A DNA stretch of 7,672 bases from Prevotellaceae bacterium (GCA_031259805.1 JAIRKX010000060.1:1-7672); one strand, 5' to 3'. Counted from the stretch's first letter, positions 1-7,371 are shown. A program made the numbers and translations. The notes: a model not told the origin generated them from the sequence alone.

Positions 1-87
1 AGAACTAAGAGTTATGAACTAAGAACAACTTTCAACTTTCAACTTTCAACTTTCAACTCTCAACTCTCAACTCTTAGTTCTTAGTTC
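1..87. repeat. Heptamer tandem array enclosed by an inverted repeat
   Basis: Seven tandem heptamers run from 26 to 74: four copies of CAACTTT followed by three of CAACTCT. The array is flanked by arms that pair with each other. AGAACTAAGAGTT at 1-13 is the exact reverse complement of 69-81, and GAACTAAGAAC at 16-26 is the exact reverse complement of 77-87. The two arm pairs overlap on the right side, which itself contains TTAGTTC twice. The whole block could fold into a stem with the heptamers in the loop. The element may extend left beyond the window. No coding potential is evident, and the function is unknown. Confidence 0.85.
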
Positions 88-110
88 CCCGTCATTCCGA
101 CCGCCCCCCC

Positions 111-188
111 GTCATTGCGAGCGAAGCGAAGCAATCCAGAAAGGGCAAATGTGCTGGATTGCTTCGTCGTTGCACTCCTCGTAATGAC
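111..188. repeat. Imperfect palindromic repeat element
   Basis: The left arm begins GTCATTGCGAGCGAAGCG and continues to AATCCAG at 139. The right arm starts CTGGATTGCTTCG at 154 and ends CTCGTAATGAC at 188. The outer ends and the inner 13 bases are complementary; the middle of the right arm has diverged and contains extra bases. The loop is about 14 nt. Elements of this general sequence (GTCATTGCGAGCGAAGC with CAATCC) are known as dispersed palindromic repeats in several bacterial genomes. I recognise it from general knowledge, not from a search. A fragment of the left end, CCCGTCATT, also occurs at 88-96, suggesting a second truncated copy. Confidence 0.75.
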
Positions 189-212
189 GTTAGGCACGGT
201 ATGTGGGTAGAA

Positions 213-333
213 TCCACCCCCGCCCTACGGGCACCCCCGCCAGCGGGGGACAGCCGTGCGGGGGCACCCCTTGTGTATCGCAGCCTGCGTAACTCTCCCC
301 CGCTGGCGGGGGTGCCCGTAGGGCGGGGGTGGA
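213..333. repeat. Perfect 38-bp inverted repeat with nested hairpins
   Basis: Bases 213-250 and 296-333 are exact reverse complements over 38 positions and enclose a 45-nt spacer. Each arm also contains two small hairpins: GCCC-TAC-GGGC at 222-232, and CCCCCGC-CA-GCGGGGG at 234-249 with the matching copy at 297-312. The spacer carries a related fragment (GGGGGCACCCC at 260-270). The element can therefore form either one long cruciform stem or several short ones. No open reading frame here looks real. It could be a miniature mobile element or a dispersed intergenic repeat. I see no clear target-site duplication. Confidence 0.85.
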
Positions 334-345
334 ATGGTTCACCCT

Positions 346-541
346 TTCACCTTTTCACCGCGCGCAGCGCATTTCACCTTTTCACCGCGCGCAGCGCATT
401 TCACCTTTTCACCGCGCGCAGCGCACTTCACCTTTTCACCGCGCGCAGCGCACTTCACCCTTTTCACCGCGCGCAGCGCACTTCACCTTTTCACCGCGCG
501 CAGCGCACTTCACCTTTTCACCGCGCGTAGCGCATTTCACC
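346..541. repeat. Tandem array of seven 27-28 bp units plus a partial unit
   Basis: Units start at 346, 373, 400, 427, 454, 482 and 509. A 6-bp partial unit (TTCACC) lies at 536-541 and a degenerate one precedes at about 338-344. Each unit is TTCACC, then TTTTCACC, then GCGCGCAGCGCA, then T or C. The last base is T in units 1, 2 and 7 and C in units 3-6. Unit 5 has one extra C, making it 28 bp, and unit 7 has a C-to-T change in the GCGCGC block. The near identity of the units suggests recent expansion. Because 27 is a multiple of three, the array keeps several forward frames open artificially. The array ends 63 bp before the promoter of the downstream OmpA-family gene. Confidence 0.9.
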
Positions 542-604
542 TCATCATTACATCATCACATATATTTTAGATGCGTCAGCCCTGCCCCCCGCAAGCACGT
601 TTTA

Positions 605-634
605 TTTGTTATCCATTGTTTTTTCCTATCTTTG
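605..634 (+). promoter_or_regulatory. Bacteroidetes-type promoter of the OmpA-family gene
   Basis: TATCTTTG at 627-634 matches the Bacteroidetes -7 consensus TAnnTTTG. TTTG at 605-608 matches the -33 consensus, with an 18-bp spacer, close to the usual 19-21. This predicts transcription starting near 640 and a leader of about 25 nt before the ATG at 664. The leader is AT-rich and has no Shine-Dalgarno sequence, as is usual in this phylum. Confidence 0.65.
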
Positions 635-663
635 CCCCCAGTTAATTTAATACTTACTTTAAT

Positions 664-2724
664 ATGACCCAATCACTCTGTATACGGAAAACAAGACTAT
701 GTTTTCTTCTGCTTTGTATGGCGCCGGCATGGAGCTATGCACAGAATTTTAGCGGAACGGATATTTTTCCTGCCTTTACGCTGTCGATGAAATATCCGGC
801 GCTGACTCCCGACGGGACAACCCTGATCTTTCTGGCCGGCGACGAGGGGGCGATGACAGCCTACGAATCGCGTCGACAAGACGGACAATGGACGACGCCC
901 GCGCCGTTCGCCTATATCAACGACCTGATAAGTCGCACAAGTGCGGAAGTCGGCGGCTTCTCGTTCAATCACGACGGCACGACGCTCTACTTCCACGCCA
1001 AAATAGACGGCAACTATTTCGACATCTACTTCTCGAAAAAAACCAAAGCAGGCTGGGGTGCGCCGCAACGAGTAGGCAAACCGGTATCGGCGGATGCCGA
1101 TTTATTCTCGCCTGCCATCTCGTCGGACAACAAAACACTGTTTGTATTGCGCGCCAAGCCGACAGGCAACAAAAAAGGACAATGCAAGGAATTATTGTTG
1201 TTCGAGAAAAACACCGCCGGCGAATGGGAGGGTCCCAAATATTTACCCGCCGAATTTAACATCGGATGTCAGGAAACACCGTTCTTCTGCGCCGACAACA
1301 ACATCCTCTTCTTTGCCTCGATGCGCGAAGACGTCGATGCGGCAGGAAAGAAAATCGCCGACGATAACTACAATATTTACTACGCCCGACGAATCGACGA
1401 AAATAACTGGTTCTACCCCGTGTATGTCGAAGGATTGAATAGCGAATACCACGATTTATCGCCGACGCTCAACAGCTCGGGCAATTATTTCCTGCTCTCC
1501 GTGAAAGCGACGAACCCCAAACGCCCCCCGCAAAAAATCTACGCCGCCAAACTGCCCGCAGACAAAGAACCGGCCAAAACCTTTGTACTGTCGGGCCTCA
1601 TCACCGATTTATATACCAAAGAACCGATCGAAACAACCATCGTAGTACAGGACGCCGTTACGTCGGTACCCAAGGGACAATTCCGCTCGACCGACGAAGG
1701 ACGCTTCTCCATCATCCTGACACGGGGAGCGCTCTACAAAGTAGACTTCTCGAAAAAAAACTACTCCCACACCTTTTATTACAAAGACCTGACGTCTATC
1801 GGCAAGCAAACGGAAGAAAACATCGACGTCGCGCTCTTCAACAATGTGAATTTGGAATTGAATATCTACGACGGCGAATTATTTTACCCCGTATCGCCTA
1901 CAGTGCTGATTACCGACTCGCTGACGCGCCAGCCGCTGGCGTCGCAACGCATCACCAACGTATCGAAAGGCAAATATACAGCCAACCTTGACATTGGACG
2001 TCTATATAAAATCCACATTGAAGGCGAAAGCTACAAACCCTGCGAAACCTCGTTCGACCTGCGCACCGACGTTGTATATAGCGACTTTGAAAAAAGCATC
2101 GAACTGGAAGCCGCGCGGAAACAACTGGCGCTACATGTGAAAGACAAGCAGGACGCACCGCTGTGGCCGGTCGACATCGCCATTGTGAATACAACGCGCG
2201 AGGAAGCCGCCGCCACAATCGTCCGCTACGACGATAACGGTCGCCCGACGCTGCTGCTGCGCACCAACGAGGTATACGAATTGAATGTAAGCAAAAAGGG
2301 ATACACCTATTTCAATACCACCCTCTCGTTCCCGACCACCGGCGCCGAAAGTATGAACATCACCCTCGATGCCCTGACAACGCAGACAAAGATGGTGTTC
2401 AACAACATTACATTCGAGACCAATTCGGCGGAACTGAACGCCGAATCTTACGCAGAACTGAACCGGCTCGTCCGTTTTATGACGGACAATGCCGACATCC
2501 GTATCGAAATCGCCGCACATACCGACGATACAGGCACGCAGGAATACAACGCGCGACTGTCGGACAAACGGGCGGCATCGGTCGTTCGTTTCCTTACGGA
2601 GAACGCCATTGACGTCGACCGCCTGCAAGCAAAAGGCTACGGAAAGTTGCAGCCGATTGTCCCGAACACGTCGGCTGAAAACCGCGCGAAAAACCGCCGC
2701 GTCGAAGTGCGCGTCATCGAATAA
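664..2724 (+). CDS. OmpA-family envelope protein with PD40 propeller and CRD-like domains
   Basis: This 686-residue exported protein is predicted to anchor to peptidoglycan at the outer membrane or in the periplasm. Residues 1-26 form a signal peptide, with likely cleavage after SYA and before Q27. Residues about 40-300 contain five PD40/WD40-like blades; their strand signatures lie near TPDGTTLIF (48-56), NHDGTTLYF (102-110), SSDNKTLFVL (153-162), 205-219 and 264-280. Three beta-rich segments resembling carboxypeptidase-regulatory-like domains follow at about 305-390, 395-482 and 486-571. The OmpA_C domain spans about 575-686. Its motif HTDDTGTQEYNARLSDKR holds D621 and R636, the pair that in E. 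coli OmpA (D271, R286) binds diaminopimelate. The order propeller, CRD, OmpA_C resembles PorE of the type IX secretion system, but the N-terminal TPR domain and lipobox of PorE are absent. It is the first gene of a likely three-gene unit. The ATG at 664 fits both the promoter and the signal peptide. Family assignment is firm; the cellular role is inferred. Confidence 0.92.
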   Translation: MTQSLCIRKTRLCFLLLCMAPAWSYAQNFSGTDIFPAFTLSMKYPALTPDGTTLIFLAGDEGAMTAYESRRQDGQWTTPAPFAYINDLISRTSAEVGGFSFNHDGTTLYFHAKIDGNYFDIYFSKKTKAGWGAPQRVGKPVSADADLFSPAISSDNKTLFVLRAKPTGNKKGQCKELLLFEKNTAGEWEGPKYLPAEFNIGCQETPFFCADNNILFFASMREDVDAAGKKIADDNYNIYYARRIDENNWFYPVYVEGLNSEYHDLSPTLNSSGNYFLLSVKATNPKRPPQKIYAAKLPADKEPAKTFVLSGLITDLYTKEPIETTIVVQDAVTSVPKGQFRSTDEGRFSIILTRGALYKVDFSKKNYSHTFYYKDLTSIGKQTEENIDVALFNNVNLELNIYDGELFYPVSPTVLITDSLTRQPLASQRITNVSKGKYTANLDIGRLYKIHIEGESYKPCETSFDLRTDVVYSDFEKSIELEAARKQLALHVKDKQDAPLWPVDIAIVNTTREEAAATIVRYDDNGRPTLLLRTNEVYELNVSKKGYTYFNTTLSFPTTGAESMNITLDALTTQTKMVFNNITFETNSAELNAESYAELNRLVRFMTDNADIRIEIAAHTDDTGTQEYNARLSDKRAASVVRFLTENAIDVDRLQAKGYGKLQPIVPNTSAENRAKNRRVEVRVIE

Positions 2725-2769
2725 CCCTCCCCCTGTCCCAAAATACAACCATCAAACACTAAAATAATC

Positions 2770-4956
2770 ATGATACGAAAGTTAATTATTTGCCTGCTTC
2801 TCCAGCCGCTGTTTATCATTTACGCCGCCGGACAACCCAGCTATAAAAAGGTGTATGAATCCATCCAAACGATGAAAGATTACGAAGCATTTCAAACGCT
2901 GTTTGCCTACCAGTCGGCCACAACCTCCAAAGACTTTGTGAATGTCAACGGCTACTACCAAATGGGGCTTGTTGCCAAGAAAATGATGCGTCATTACGAC
3001 CCGTTCCTGCAGTCGCAGAATACGGCGCAGTGCCTTGCCGACGCCAAAACTTACCTGTCGCTCGCCCTGCATTACTTTACGCCCAAAGAAGCCCGAACCA
3101 ACGGCCAGTATTATCAGGCGACGCCGGGCGAACGAACATACGAAAATATCCGGCAGGACATCCAAAATCATTTGGACGATGTACTTGAATATAAAAAATA
3201 CTTTGAACAAAACCTGCAATACCTCACCCAATGCACGCATAAATACAATGCCTGCATCGAGACATTCGGCCGCATCAACCGGCAGAATGCCCGTTTGAAC
3301 GACCTGTATTTTTTAGCGAATAATGTCCTCAAGCAAGATTTAGCCGCCTTACAGACCGATTTCGAATCAACGCTGGAGAATATCGAAAAACTGAAAGCAT
3401 CGCTCGAAGCATACCCGATGGGCGATTACAAAATCAATTATTCGCTGGCGCCGGTGTCGGTCTACCGGTTACATGGGCTGGTGTCGGCCAATTTTATTGC
3501 AAAGGATGCCGTACTATGGGATTTTACGTCGTGGATCAGCGCCTTCCGCAACGTGCTGGATGAGGAAGTGGCGTTCCTTTATAAACAGGTCGACGAAGTG
3601 CATAAAACCAATCTGGCGCACATCGCCCGACTGAAACGCGCCGACAAATCGGGCGTCCCGGCAGACTATGCCGTTAATCCGGCGCTGCTGAATAAAATTT
3701 ACCAGTACGACTTCAACGCAGTTACCGCCCCCTTGCTGAAATATCAGGAAGATAAGGTGCGCTTCCTCTATCACAATGCCGATAACGTGACGGACAAACA
3801 CCTCTACACGGTCAATCACTTTGCCCGGTCGAACAGCTATTATTATGAACTGATCCGAAAGAAACAGCAACTCGACTCGACGCTTCGCCTGACGGAAGCC
3901 CGCGCCATGCCCGAAGCCGTGGCCAAATACAGCGCCTTCTTTGCCTCGAACTATAAAGGGATGGCCGGATTTAAAACCTATCTCGAAAGCGAAGCGAAAA
4001 ACAACAACAACCTGCTGCGCACAGCCCTCGACGCTTACAAAAACAACGTGTGGAACGCATTCCTGACCGACGAGGTGCGAATTGTTCAATACCGGGGCGA
4101 GTCGCTGTTTGCCGCCGTCGTACTGCCCGGCAGAGTGGGCAAACAGGGCTATTTTATTCATTCGAAAACCGTGCTGGCTAACAAAAAAATATTCATCGCC
4201 GGATCGTACGCCAAATCACCGGACGAGATGCCGGCCTTTGCCGCATTGTTGAACAGCGAGGCTTCGGAAGTCGAATGGCTGACGGTGTTCGATAAGCGCG
4301 ACGGGAAAAACCACGGCGTCCTGACCGCCGGCGCCGACAACGGGCTGGCTGTCGTAGTCACGACCATCGTCAAAAACGCAGAAGGCAAAGACGAATTAAA
4401 CAATACCATCTATCTGTTGGACGGCAGCGGGAATGTGAAAAAGAACGCCCGCCTGTCCGCGACCGCCGTGCCCCGCAAACTACTGTACGACGACATCGGC
4501 GAAACCTTTCTGATCGCCTTCAAAGGCGCTACATTCGCACCCTACGCCCTCAGCCCCGATGCGCTGCAGCTATGCAAGTTGAAAACCGATTTATCGGTCG
4601 ACTGGTCGAGAGAGCTGTCGTTTATCGGCTACGTGTCGAATATCATCAAAACCAACGACCGCTTTTATCTCTATGGCGCTTACAACACGCTGACCGACGC
4701 CGCAGGGCAACGAATATCGGCCGGCGACAATAAAATCGGCGCGTTTGCCTACACACTGAACCCCGACGGGCAGTGGCAGGCATTAAAACGCTTCGAGACC
4801 ACATTTTCGTACTATCCGCTGTGGGTGTCCAAAATTAATAACGAGTATGCCGATATGATTGCCGTCCGCGCCTCGAACGATGGTTTTCTCGAGGAATCGA
4901 ACCGGTCGTTTTACATGATTATTTCAGCGGACAACGAAGTAGTATATCAATATTAG
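2770..4956 (+). CDS. Secreted protein of unknown function, helical N-half and beta-rich C-half
   Basis: I do not recognise this 728-residue protein. Residues 1-21 (MIRKLIICLLLQPLFIIYAAG) are a clear signal peptide without a lipobox, so it is exported to the periplasm, outer membrane or beyond. Residues about 25-110 are rich in alternating aromatic and small residues in helical spacing and look TPR-like. Residues about 120-215 include charged helical stretches with coiled-coil character (around 178-213). Residues about 250-430 also appear alpha-helical. From about 435 to the end the pattern switches to short beta strands and turns, with GxxLFAAVVLPG, KKIFIAGSY, NTIYLLDGSGNV and RFYLYGAYNT spaced as in a beta-propeller. 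There is no OmpA_C domain and no obvious type IX C-terminal sorting domain. The gene starts 45 bp after the OmpA-family gene and is probably co-transcribed with it, suggesting a shared envelope role. The ATG lies in an A-rich context without a Shine-Dalgarno sequence. The gene is certainly real; its function is unknown. Confidence 0.88.
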   Translation: MIRKLIICLLLQPLFIIYAAGQPSYKKVYESIQTMKDYEAFQTLFAYQSATTSKDFVNVNGYYQMGLVAKKMMRHYDPFLQSQNTAQCLADAKTYLSLALHYFTPKEARTNGQYYQATPGERTYENIRQDIQNHLDDVLEYKKYFEQNLQYLTQCTHKYNACIETFGRINRQNARLNDLYFLANNVLKQDLAALQTDFESTLENIEKLKASLEAYPMGDYKINYSLAPVSVYRLHGLVSANFIAKDAVLWDFTSWISAFRNVLDEEVAFLYKQVDEVHKTNLAHIARLKRADKSGVPADYAVNPALLNKIYQYDFNAVTAPLLKYQEDKVRFLYHNADNVTDKHLYTVNHFARSNSYYYELIRKKQQLDSTLRLTEARAMPEAVAKYSAFFASNYKGMAGFKTYLESEAKNNNNLLRTALDAYKNNVWNAFLTDEVRIVQYRGESLFAAVVLPGRVGKQGYFIHSKTVLANKKIFIAGSYAKSPDEMPAFAALLNSEASEVEWLTVFDKRDGKNHGVLTAGADNGLAVVVTTIVKNAEGKDELNNTIYLLDGSGNVKKNARLSATAVPRKLLYDDIGETFLIAFKGATFAPYALSPDALQLCKLKTDLSVDWSRELSFIGYVSNIIKTNDRFYLYGAYNTLTDAAGQRISAGDNKIGAFAYTLNPDGQWQALKRFETTFSYYPLWVSKINNEYADMIAVRASNDGFLEESNRSFYMIISADNEVVYQY

Positions 4957-4960
4957 CGAC

Positions 4961-4965
4961 AGGAG
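4961..4965 (+). promoter_or_regulatory. Shine-Dalgarno-like sequence before prmC
   Basis: AGGAG lies in the 12-bp gap between the stop codon of the preceding gene and the prmC ATG, with only 3 nt to the ATG. The other three genes here lack such a motif. The preceding gene and prmC are in the same frame, separated by a TAG codon and four further codons, so no upstream ATG is available to prmC and the start at 4969 is well supported. The short spacing leaves its strength uncertain. Confidence 0.45.
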
Positions 4966-4968
4966 ACG

Positions 4969-5895
4969 ATGACCGTAGCGATCCTTCACCGGCAGTCCGT
5001 GCGGCAATTGCAGTCGGCCTATGACGCCGGCGAAGCGAAGGCGCTGTCGTATGCCCTCTTATCGCACTTTGCCGGACTGTCGCGCACGCAACTGTACGCC
5101 TCTCCCGACACAGCACTCACCGACGCGGTTACCTCCCGCATACAAGCAGGCGTAACCGCATTGCTCGACTACAAACCCCTACAATACATCACCGGCGAAA
5201 CGCTATTTTGCGGTTTTCCGATCACCGTCACCGAAGCCGTGCTCATCCCCCGTCCCGAAACGGAAGAATTGGTGAGGTGGACAGTAAGCCAAATCGCCCT
5301 AACCCCCGAAGCAGGAATCGCTGATTGCCCCACAACTAAAACAAACGGCAACACTGCCATAGTTTCCTCTTACAGGGTTAGAGAATGGGCTCCTCGCATC
5401 ATCGACTTATGCACCGGTAGCGGCTGTATTGCGGTAACATTAGCCGGCATGTTACCTTCCGCGACAGTATATGCCTGTGATAATTCGCCTGCAGCGCTGG
5501 AGATCGCGCAACGGAATGCCGCACGGAACGGCGTCGACGTCCACTGCTTCCGGTATGATTTGCTGGCGCCGCCGGCATTCGACTGCAAAGTAGACTGTAT
5601 CGTGTGCAACCCGCCCTACGTACGCCACAGCGAAAAGGCGCAGATCGCCCCCAATGTATTACGCTACGAACCGCCCGAAGCCCTGTTTGTCGACGACAGC
5701 GATCCCCTCCTCTTCTACCGCGCCATAGCCCGATTCGCCACACACTACCTGCATGCCGGCGGAAAAATCTTCATGGAAATCAACGAAGCCTTAGGCCGTG
5801 AAACCAAAGCGTTATTCCACTCCTCCGGCTTCCCCAACGTCGAAGTACGTAAAGACATAAACGGAAAAGAGAGAATGATAATGGTGCAGTCGTAG
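4969..5895 (+). CDS. prmC: Peptide chain release factor N5-glutamine methyltransferase
   Basis: PrmC (HemK) transfers a methyl group from S-adenosylmethionine to the glutamine of the GGQ motif in release factors RF1 and RF2, in the cytosol. The N-terminal helical domain spans about residues 1-75. It is followed by the family signature around PLQYITGE (70-77) and IPRPETEELV (93-102). The Rossmann motif I is IDLCTGSGCIA (145-155), and the probable SAM-ribose acidic residue is D171. NPPY (214-217) is the substrate-glutamine-binding signature. The C-terminus reads KDINGKERMIMV (295-306), the usual ending. The length of 308 exceeds the typical 275-290 because of an insertion at about residues 109-142, which is listed separately. 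It lies 12 bp downstream of the secreted protein gene and probably shares its transcript. Functional assignment is firm. Confidence 0.94.
   Translation: MTVAILHRQSVRQLQSAYDAGEAKALSYALLSHFAGLSRTQLYASPDTALTDAVTSRIQAGVTALLDYKPLQYITGETLFCGFPITVTEAVLIPRPETEELVRWTVSQIALTPEAGIADCPTTKTNGNTAIVSSYRVREWAPRIIDLCTGSGCIAVTLAGMLPSATVYACDNSPAALEIAQRNAARNGVDVHCFRYDLLAPPAFDCKVDCIVCNPPYVRHSEKAQIAPNVLRYEPPEALFVDDSDPLLFYRAIARFATHYLHAGGKIFMEINEALGRETKALFHSSGFPNVEVRKDINGKERMIMVQS
5293..5394 (+). other. Atypical in-frame insertion within prmC
   Basis: PrmC residues about 109-142 lie between the IPRPETEELV block and motif I, where family members normally have only a short linker. The segment holds no recognised motif. 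Its codon use differs from its surroundings: AGG at 5374-5376 and AGA at 5380-5382, plus CTA, ATA, TCT and CCT, where neighbours favour CG-type arginine and GC-ending codons. A short inverted repeat, CTAACCC (5299-5305) and GGGTTAG (5375-5381), brackets most of it, and a small GGCA-ACAC-TGCC hairpin lies at 5347-5358. It remains in frame and the protein after it is intact. A palindromic element inserted in a coding sequence is one explanation; a natural loop expansion is the other. Confidence 0.5.
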
Positions 5896-5909
5896 AGCGC
5901 AAGCCACGA

Positions 5910-5927
5910 AGCGGCGCGCATGCCGCT
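5910..5927. terminator. Possible bidirectional hairpin between prmC and pepD
   Basis: AGCGGC, loop GCGCAT, then GCCGCT forms a 6-bp GC-rich stem across the 30-bp gap between the convergent stop codons, reaching into the pepD stop codon. Its position suits a shared terminator, but no T-tract follows on either strand. It may be only a weak terminator or a chance palindrome. Confidence 0.3.
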
Positions 5928-7371
5928 AACGGATACTGCGCAGTATTTCGAGCATGAAATCCCAGAACTTTTGCACGCTGCCGATATGCAGCCGCTCGTC
6001 GGGCGAATGGACGCCCCGCAACGTCGGGCCGAAAGAAACCATATCAAGATTCGGGTATTTTTCCAAGAACAAGCCGCATTCCAGTCCGGCGTGAATCGCC
6101 TTCACCTTTGCCTCCTCATCGAACAGCCGCCGGTAGGCTTCGACGGCCACCTTCAGCACGGGCGAGTTCGGATTGGGCGTCCAGCCCGGGTAGCCGTCGC
6201 CGTGCGTAACCGTCGCCCCGGCTTCGACAAACACGCTCTCGACCATACGCGCTACATCGTATTTGGCGCTTTCGACGGAACTGCGCTGACTGGTAACGAC
6301 CCTTACCGTATGGTCATCCCGGCATTTCACCGACGCCAGATTGGTCGACGTTTCTACCAAACTCTCCATCGCGCGGCTCATGGCGATGACGCCGTGCGGA
6401 CAGGCATACAGCGCATTCAGCAAATGCTCTTGCGTTGCCCGGTCTATCACCGTACCGGGACAGGCAACGACGGTCAGCGCCTGCCGAATATTCGGCTCGG
6501 TATACCGAAACTCATCCCTGCATTCGCCGGCATGTTGCTCAAACAACTGCTGCAACGCCGCCGCCTTTGCCGCCGGTACGACAAACGTAGCCGTCGCTTC
6601 ACGCGGAATGGCGTTATGCAGATTCCCGCCATCGAAATGCGCCAGCCGGATGCCAAACCGCTTTTGCGCCTGCCACAGGAAGCGCGTCAACAATTTATTC
6701 GAATTAGCAAGACCCTTGTTGATGTCGTCGCCGCTATGTCCTCCGGCGAGACCGCTCACTGTCGCAGTAAAAGCCGTCCATCCGTCGGGCGTGGCATCGG
6801 GACGGAAGGTAAACACAGCCGTCGTATCCACGCCACCGGCACATCCGATAAACAATTCGCCCTCATCTTCCGAATCGAGATTTAGCAGGATATGCCCGCT
6901 CAGGAAGCCGGGTTGCAACGCCGATGCGCCGCTCAGACCGGTCTCCTCATCGACGGTAAACAGGCACTCAATTGGCCCGTGCGGCGCGTCCGACGAAGCC
7001 AGCAACGCCAGCGACGCCGCTACGCCTATACCACAGTCGGCGCCGAGCGTCGTACCGCGCGCCTTGATCCACTCGCCGTCTATATACGGTTGAATCGGGT
7101 CGGTAAAAAAATCGTGTACGATATCGCTGTTTTTTTCACATACCATATCGACATGACTTTGCAGCACGACCGTCGGACGTTTCTCCATACCGACCGTCGC
7201 CGCCTTACCGATTAATACATTACCGGCGGTATCGCGCCGCGCCGGTAGCCGGTGCGTTTCCGCAAAACGGAGCAGATAGTCGATCATTTTTCCTTCGTGC
7301 TTCGACGGACGCGGAATCCGGCATATTTCCATGAAATAAGCAAAAACAAGGGAGGGTTCTAATGTGTGCAT
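5926..7371 (-). CDS. pepD: Cytosol non-specific (aminoacyl-histidine) dipeptidase, M20 family
   Basis: PepD is a zinc dipeptidase of peptidase family M20C that cleaves Xaa-His and many other dipeptides in the cytosol. With the start chosen here the protein has 481 residues, against 485 in E. coli. The metal and catalytic residues are all visible. H73 and D75 are in QSHVDM, D112 in GADCGIG, E142 and E143 in VDEETG, D166 in NLDSE, and H455 in GVHSPDER. They correspond to the family's His80, Asp82, Asp119, Glu149, Glu150, Asp173 and His461. The central lid domain begins around residue 190 and contains GGHSGDDI and GGNLHNAIPRE. An upstream in-frame ATG at 7410 would add 13 hydrophobic residues, but it lies inside the promoter -7 element, so the ATG at 7371 is preferred. 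The gene converges on prmC, 30 bp away, and is separately transcribed. It appears intact. Confidence 0.95.
   Translation of the reverse strand: MHTLEPSLVFAYFMEICRIPRPSKHEGKMIDYLLRFAETHRLPARRDTAGNVLIGKAATVGMEKRPTVVLQSHVDMVCEKNSDIVHDFFTDPIQPYIDGEWIKARGTTLGADCGIGVAASLALLASSDAPHGPIECLFTVDEETGLSGASALQPGFLSGHILLNLDSEDEGELFIGCAGGVDTTAVFTFRPDATPDGWTAFTATVSGLAGGHSGDDINKGLANSNKLLTRFLWQAQKRFGIRLAHFDGGNLHNAIPREATATFVVPAAKAAALQQLFEQHAGECRDEFRYTEPNIRQALTVVACPGTVIDRATQEHLLNALYACPHGVIAMSRAMESLVETSTNLASVKCRDDHTVRVVTSQRSSVESAKYDVARMVESVFVEAGATVTHGDGYPGWTPNPNSPVLKVAVEAYRRLFDEEAKVKAIHAGLECGLFLEKYPNLDMVSFGPTLRGVHSPDERLHIGSVQKFWDFMLEILRSIR

Noticed and set aside
346..541. CRISPR array.
   Set aside because: The 27-bp units abut each other with no spacers, so this is a simple tandem repeat.
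159..667. Three overlapping forward open frames (159-530, 329-667, 334-570) with repetitive Phe-His-Arg or Phe-Thr-Ala-Arg-Ser-Ala peptides.
   Set aside because: They are produced by the 27-bp tandem array staying open in several forward frames at once. They have no start context and no family resemblance.
2131..2748. A 205-codon minus-strand frame inside the OmpA-family gene.
   Set aside because: It overlaps the CRD-like and OmpA_C coding region, has no recognisable domain or promoter, and is explained by codon bias of the sense gene.
2725..2769. Terminator or separate promoter between the first two genes.
   Set aside because: There is no hairpin with a T-tract and no TAnnTTTG element in the 45-bp gap, so co-transcription is simpler.
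3514..4161. A 215-codon minus-strand frame inside the 728-residue secreted protein gene.
   Set aside because: It is a shadow frame. The sense gene has a signal peptide, sensible composition and operon context; the antisense product has none.
5920..6885. A 321-codon forward open frame opposite pepD.
   Set aside because: It is antisense to a gene with every catalytic residue conserved. Its peptide is rich in Arg, Gln and His with no domain, typical of a shadow of GC-biased codons.
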